Assembly: GCA_021737205.1 (NCBI GenBank)
Contig: JAIPEK010000101.1
Span: 1 to 7,823, forward strand
Origin: Desulfarculaceae bacterium
GTDB lineage: Bacteria; Desulfobacterota; Desulfobacteria; Desulfobacterales; Desulfobacteraceae
Direction of reading: 5' to 3'
Length of the DNA stretch: 7,823 bases
A model generated the notes under the pieces. That model saw only the letters and a program-made list of their open reading frames with translations. It had not been told where the DNA came from and searched no databases. Each line of letters starts with the position of its first letter. The first letter of the stretch is position 1. Below are positions 5,864 through 7,823 of this stretch, piece after piece. Both the position numbers and the translations under genes were made by a program.

Positions 5864-5962
5864 ATGGTGTCTGTACGGATTGTGCCGGTGGTGAAAAAGC
5901 GCAGGACAGCCGTTAGGAGACCCGGAAACAGCAACAGGGTTCCCCGGTTGCTGTTTTATTAA
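5864..5962 (+). CDS. possible 32-residue basic leader peptide
   Basis: ATG 5864 is preceded by AGGTGATC, an eight-base complement to the usual 16S rRNA 3' end, with four bases between it and the ATG. The ORF encodes MVSVRIVPVVKKRRTAVRR and then 13 more residues, with many Arg and Lys and no acidic residue. It ends with TAA at 5960-5962, immediately past a strong hairpin, so ribosomes completing it would cover that stem. This is the arrangement expected of a leader ORF controlling the downstream rubrerythrin gene. No homologue is recognised and a chance ORF is quite possible. Confidence 0.3.
   Translation: MVSVRIVPVVKKRRTAVRRPGNSNRVPRLLFY
5926..5960 (+). terminator. terminator-like hairpin (attenuator?) before rubrerythrin
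   Basis: AAACAGCAAC (5926-5935) pairs with GTTGCTGTTT (5947-5956). Inside that stem, after an A-G mismatch, GGG pairs with CCC around a three-base loop. TATT follows, giving a short T-rich tail (TTTTATT from 5954). The location between the candidate promoter and the gene suggests attenuation, or the 3' end of a short leader RNA of about 120 bases. Confidence 0.5.
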
Positions 5963-5997
5963 AATAATCCGGAACAACTGAAAAAGGAGGAAGCACT

Positions 5998-6498
5998 ATG
6001 GGTTCAATGGAGAATTTGCAGGCGGCGTTTGGAGGAGAGAGCCAGGCAAACAGAAAGTATCTGGCATTTGCCAGGAAAGCGGACGAAGACGGGTTCCCCC
6101 AGGTGGCAAGGCTTTTCCGGGCGGCCGCGGAAGCGGAAACCGTACATGCGCATGCCCATCTTAGAGTAATGGGAGGGATCAAAGATACGGTGGCGAATCT
6201 CGAGGAGGCCATCGCCGGGGAAGGATACGAGTTCAAAGAAATGTACCCCGAGTTTCTCAAAACAGCCCGGGAAGAGGGCAACAAGGCTGCAGAATATACT
6301 TTCAAGAATGCACTGGACGTGGAGGTGGTTCATCACGACCTGTACGCAAAAGCCCTGGAAGCGGTGAAAGAGGGCGGCGATCTGCCCGGGAAAACCATCC
6401 ATGTCTGCTCGGTCTGCGGCAACACGGTGGAAGGAGAGGCACCGGATACCTGCCCTGTGTGCAATGTGCCCAAAGACAGGTTTTACGAAGTCGAATAA
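5998..6498 (+). CDS. rbr: rubrerythrin (di-iron peroxidase with rubredoxin-like tail)
   Basis: A 166-residue rubrerythrin that reduces hydrogen peroxide in the cytoplasm, protecting anaerobes from oxygen. The N-terminal four-helix part has the expected di-iron ligands: E14 in GESQANRKY, E47 and H50 in the ExxH motif, E78 and E81 before MYPEF, and E109 with H112 in the second ExxH. The C-terminal rubredoxin-like domain keeps both iron knuckles, C137-x2-C140 and C152-x2-C155. It is about 25 residues shorter than the D. vulgaris protein (191), with a compact linker, which is usual for one subgroup. The start follows a strong ribosome site (AAGGAGG, about seven bases upstream). It is monocistronic: its upstream region carries a possible leader ORF and hairpin, and a stem-loop follows it. 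Electron donor genes are not visible nearby. Confidence 0.96.
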   Translation: MGSMENLQAAFGGESQANRKYLAFARKADEDGFPQVARLFRAAAEAETVHAHAHLRVMGGIKDTVANLEEAIAGEGYEFKEMYPEFLKTAREEGNKAAEYTFKNALDVEVVHHDLYAKALEAVKEGGDLPGKTIHVCSVCGNTVEGEAPDTCPVCNVPKDRFYEVE

Positions 6499-6507
6499 TC
6501 GAAGGAT

Positions 6508-6538
6508 ATGCGGCCGGTGATACAAATGCCGGCCGCAT
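6508..6538. terminator. GC-rich stem-loop between convergent genes
   Basis: ATGCGGCCGG (6508-6517) and CCGGCCGCAT (6529-6538) form a perfect ten-pair stem around an 11-base loop, ten bases after the rubrerythrin stop. It lies between rubrerythrin and the convergent lipoprotein gene, so it may end or protect both transcripts. Neither side has a real run of T (CATCATTAAACCC on the plus side), so intrinsic termination may be inefficient. Confidence 0.55.
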
Positions 6539-6617
6539 CATTAAACCCTTCAAGATGGATAAAAGTACGGGATCGCGTGGTCTATTCCTTATGGGCGGGA
6601 TAGTAAGGCGCTGTTGT

Positions 6618-7031
6618 CTAATAATCGAATTTGTGTTTCTTCCCTTTTCCCGGTTTCCGGTGCTTGGATTTTTTGAGCTTGCCTGGGACCCGTCCCCCTG
6701 ATTCCGGCTGCCATGGGCCTTCCGGATGAGAGGCAGTCTGCCATGAGCCGTTGACTTGTTTTAGATACCAGCCGTTGTGAAAGTAGAGATTCGGAATTTC
6801 TACGGTCACGTAGACCCCCAGGTGTTTGTTAAATTCCAGAAGTACACCGTCCCGGTTGCGTTGGCGGTATCCATGGGCGGGAGCGTGCGGAGGCGGCCCT
6901 TTTTTATTGTATCCGGGTTTATGCGGGGAAGGGTGCTGTGAGGGAAAAGGAATTGGCGCCTTTACTGGGGGACATCCAGTTAAAAAGATTGTGCAACAGA
7001 AAATCAAAAACATATAAGGAACAAACCGCAT
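6618..7031 (-). CDS. small proline-rich lipoprotein of unknown function
   Basis: A 137-residue exported protein. Residues 1-19 form a short hydrophobic signal peptide ending in lipobox LTGC, so C20 would be lipidated. Residues 21-55 are rich in Pro, His and Gly and are probably unstructured. The middle, about 62-108, is the only ordered-looking part: LLEFNKHLGVYVTVEIPNLY, then YFHNGWYL...NGSWQTASHPEGPW, an aromatic pattern seen in small cell-envelope proteins of proteobacteria. The last 30 residues are strongly basic (several KK and RK pairs) and end in FDY. The ATG at 7031 follows AGGAGG by about six bases, an excellent ribosome site. No neighbour on the same strand suggests a pathway. I do not recognise a named family. 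Confidence 0.75.
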   Translation of the reverse strand: MRFVPYMFLIFCCTIFLTGCPPVKAPIPFPSQHPSPHKPGYNKKGPPPHAPAHGYRQRNRDGVLLEFNKHLGVYVTVEIPNLYFHNGWYLKQVNGSWQTASHPEGPWQPESGGRVPGKLKKSKHRKPGKGKKHKFDY

Positions 7032-7160
7032 GGAAGCCTCCTGTAAATGGTAAAGTAAGTGGACTTGATTTATCCTTTTGAATTTTTTTATTATCTCATA
7101 GCAGGGTGTGGATGAAAAGCGTATTTTTATCGACCGGGGACGTCATTGTGGTATTTCAGA

Positions 7161-7180
7161 CATCCGGTGAAATCCGGATG
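7161..7180. repeat. 7-bp inverted repeat in the gene-free stretch before the AbrB-like ORF
   Basis: CATCCGG, six bases TGAAAT, then CCGGATG. It lies about 120 bases upstream of the AbrB-like start and 130 bases upstream of the lipoprotein gene, in the 268-base stretch 7032-7299 where I see no convincing gene. AbrB-type and other small regulators often bind such repeats near their own genes, but nothing links it to one here. Confidence 0.3.
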
Positions 7181-7299
7181 CGTTGTGGCCGGGGCAGCCA
7201 ATGTCCGGCTATCCTTCTGTCTTCTTTCGCCAGTGCCTCTGAAGGAACATATCCCAGCCAGGGGTCTATTGCGTTCAGAGTGGACAGGGTTCCGGAAAA

Positions 7300-7527
7300 G
7301 TGGATGACCTGAAAATCAAGTTGATGAAAAAGGGGGGCCAAGTCTCTGTACCGCCGGAAATAAAAAATTCTGCCGGCATCGTCGATGGAGGTCGAGTCCT
7401 CTTTATTGCGCCTGAGGCCAGAGTTCTTTCGCTGTTTCAGACAGCTTATACTTCTGGATTTTGCCGCTGGCGGTCATGGGGAACGAGTCCACGAATGCCA
7501 CGTATCCGGGGATTTTATACCGGCTGA
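7300..7527 (+). CDS. probable AbrB/SpoVT (MazE/VapB-like) DNA-binding domain protein
   Basis: Residues 8-36 of this 75-residue frame match the looped-hinge-helix AbrB/SpoVT pattern: KKGGQVSVPPEI, a helix segment KNSAGI, and DGGRVLFI, with the spacing of the family consensus (KGQVTIPKEIR..LGI..GDRVLFI). Such proteins are swapped-hairpin dimers that bind DNA, often as antitoxins beside a PIN- or MazF-type toxin. The start is taken at GTG 7300; no strong ribosome site is visible. From residue 35 on, the frame runs antisense through the 3' end of the convergent acyl-CoA synthetase gene, and residues after about 44 look unlike any protein. No toxin gene can follow. I infer an orphan or truncated antitoxin-like gene, either still expressed or a remnant. 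A minus-strand ORF over the same DNA was considered less convincing. Confidence 0.45.
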   Translation: MDDLKIKLMKKGGQVSVPPEIKNSAGIVDGGRVLFIAPEARVLSLFQTAYTSGFCRWRSWGTSPRMPRIRGFYTG

Positions 7528-7823
7528 TTTTGCCCCGGCAGAAATCCCGTACATCGCTTTCCTGGATGTCCGTCCCTTGTTTGGGGATGACAAAGGCGCC
7601 CACTTCCTCTCCGTATTTTTTACTGGGTACGGCCGCCACCTGGACGTCGCTGATGCCGTCCATCCGGTATAGAAACTCCTCGATCTCCTTGGGGTATATG
7701 TTTTCCCCGCCCCGGATGATCATGTCCTTGTGGCGCCCGGTGATTTTGAGATATCCGTTTTCGTCCATCACGCCCAGATCTCCGGAATGGAGCCATCCGT
7801 CCGCGTCAATGGTTTTGGCGGTG
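7403..7823 (-). CDS. acyl-CoA synthetase (AMP-binding, ANL family), C-terminal part
   Basis: The last 139 residues of an AMP-forming acyl-CoA synthetase, continuing past the right edge. These enzymes activate a carboxylic acid to acyl-AMP and then acyl-CoA in the cytoplasm. The visible part begins in the A8 region: DGWLHSGDLG (D15 of the fragment is the ribose-binding aspartate), then TGRHKDMIIRGGENIYPKEIE (hinge and RGGENI loop), and ends with FPMTASGKIQKYKL, where K121 is the catalytic lysine of the adenylation step. The short tail ends in TAA at 7405-7403. All C-terminal motifs are intact. The RGGENIYPKEIE form is typical of medium- or long-chain fatty acid and related ligases, but the substrate-binding part is outside the window. 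Its 3' end overlaps the AbrB-like ORF on the other strand. Confidence 0.93.
   Translation of the reverse strand, partial: TAKTIDADGWLHSGDLGVMDENGYLKITGRHKDMIIRGGENIYPKEIEEFLYRMDGISDVQVAAVPSKKYGEEVGAFVIPKQGTDIQESDVRDFCRGKISRYKIPGYVAFVDSFPMTASGKIQKYKLSETAKELWPQAQ

Noticed and set aside
5684..5977. Minus-strand 97-codon ORF upstream of the methyltransferase-like gene
   Set aside because: It spans the rubrerythrin leader, hairpin and promoter region, and its translation is low in plausible structure with no recognised motif.
7106..7312. Plus-strand 68-codon ORF ahead of the AbrB-like gene
   Set aside because: No family motif, a GTG start without a clear ribosome site, and composition like non-coding DNA. 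Not enough to call a gene or a toxin partner.
7156..7450. Minus-strand open frame following the acyl-CoA synthetase, reading through IDPWLGYVPSEALAKED
   Set aside because: It is open for nearly 100 codons and looks superficially protein-like, but it has no ATG, no ribosome site and no recognised family. The opposite strand matches the AbrB pattern with correct spacing. Kept only as a weak alternative.
1..7823. CRISPR arrays, tRNA or rRNA genes, insertion sequences, attachment sites
   Set aside because: No regularly spaced repeats, no cloverleaf-like segment, no rRNA motif and no transposase or integrase frame were seen on either strand.

Overview
The window looks like a chromosomal segment of an anaerobic or microaerophilic Gram-negative bacterium, most likely a Desulfobacterota (deltaproteobacterial sulfate-reducer type). 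This is inferred from gene content: a rubrerythrin, NifX-like and FmdB-like remnants, a CheA-like kinase beside a ProX-type binding protein, and an acyl-CoA synthetase. Base composition also fits (moderately GC-rich genes). No marker gene fixes the genus.

Layout, left to right. Positions 1-473 (minus strand) carry what appear to be remnants: a NifX-type C-terminal half with an unrecognisable N-terminus, then an FmdB-like start that stops after 19 codons. The far left edge probably holds the first codons of another minus-strand gene. Positions 522-1124 encode an AT-rich receiver protein with its own promoter-like region. Positions 1299-4846 (minus) form a compact three-gene signalling operon: lipoprotein-anchored betaine/choline-type binding protein, membrane CheA-like histidine kinase with PAS, HPt and CheA-type ATPase regions, and a single-domain CheY-like regulator. 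It sits behind a very good sigma70-type promoter (TTGAAG-N17-TATAAT). Positions 4965-5687 (minus) encode a spermidine-synthase-like methyltransferase-fold protein. On the plus strand, 5998-6498 is a rubrerythrin, preceded by a possible leader ORF and a terminator-like hairpin. A small lipoprotein (6618-7031, minus), a probable AbrB/SpoVT-type DNA-binding domain (7300-7527, plus) and the C-terminal end of an acyl-CoA synthetase (7403 to the right edge, minus) complete the window.

How the genes work together: the central operon is best read as a ligand-sensing relay. The lipoprotein would capture a betaine-like ligand outside the inner membrane and the kinase would respond through its periplasmic helical domain, an HPt-like histidine and a CheA-type ATPase. 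The CheY-like protein would carry the phosphoryl group to an unknown target. No permease or ATPase for uptake is present next to the binding protein, which supports sensing over transport, but this is inference.

The most unusual sequence structures are: a 31-bp near-perfect palindrome inside the kinase coding region; a promoter-like element repeated at the left edge and before the methyltransferase-like gene, placed so that both transcripts would be leaderless; a basic 32-codon ORF whose end overlaps the hairpin upstream of rubrerythrin; and an AbrB-like ORF that runs antisense into the acyl-CoA synthetase gene.
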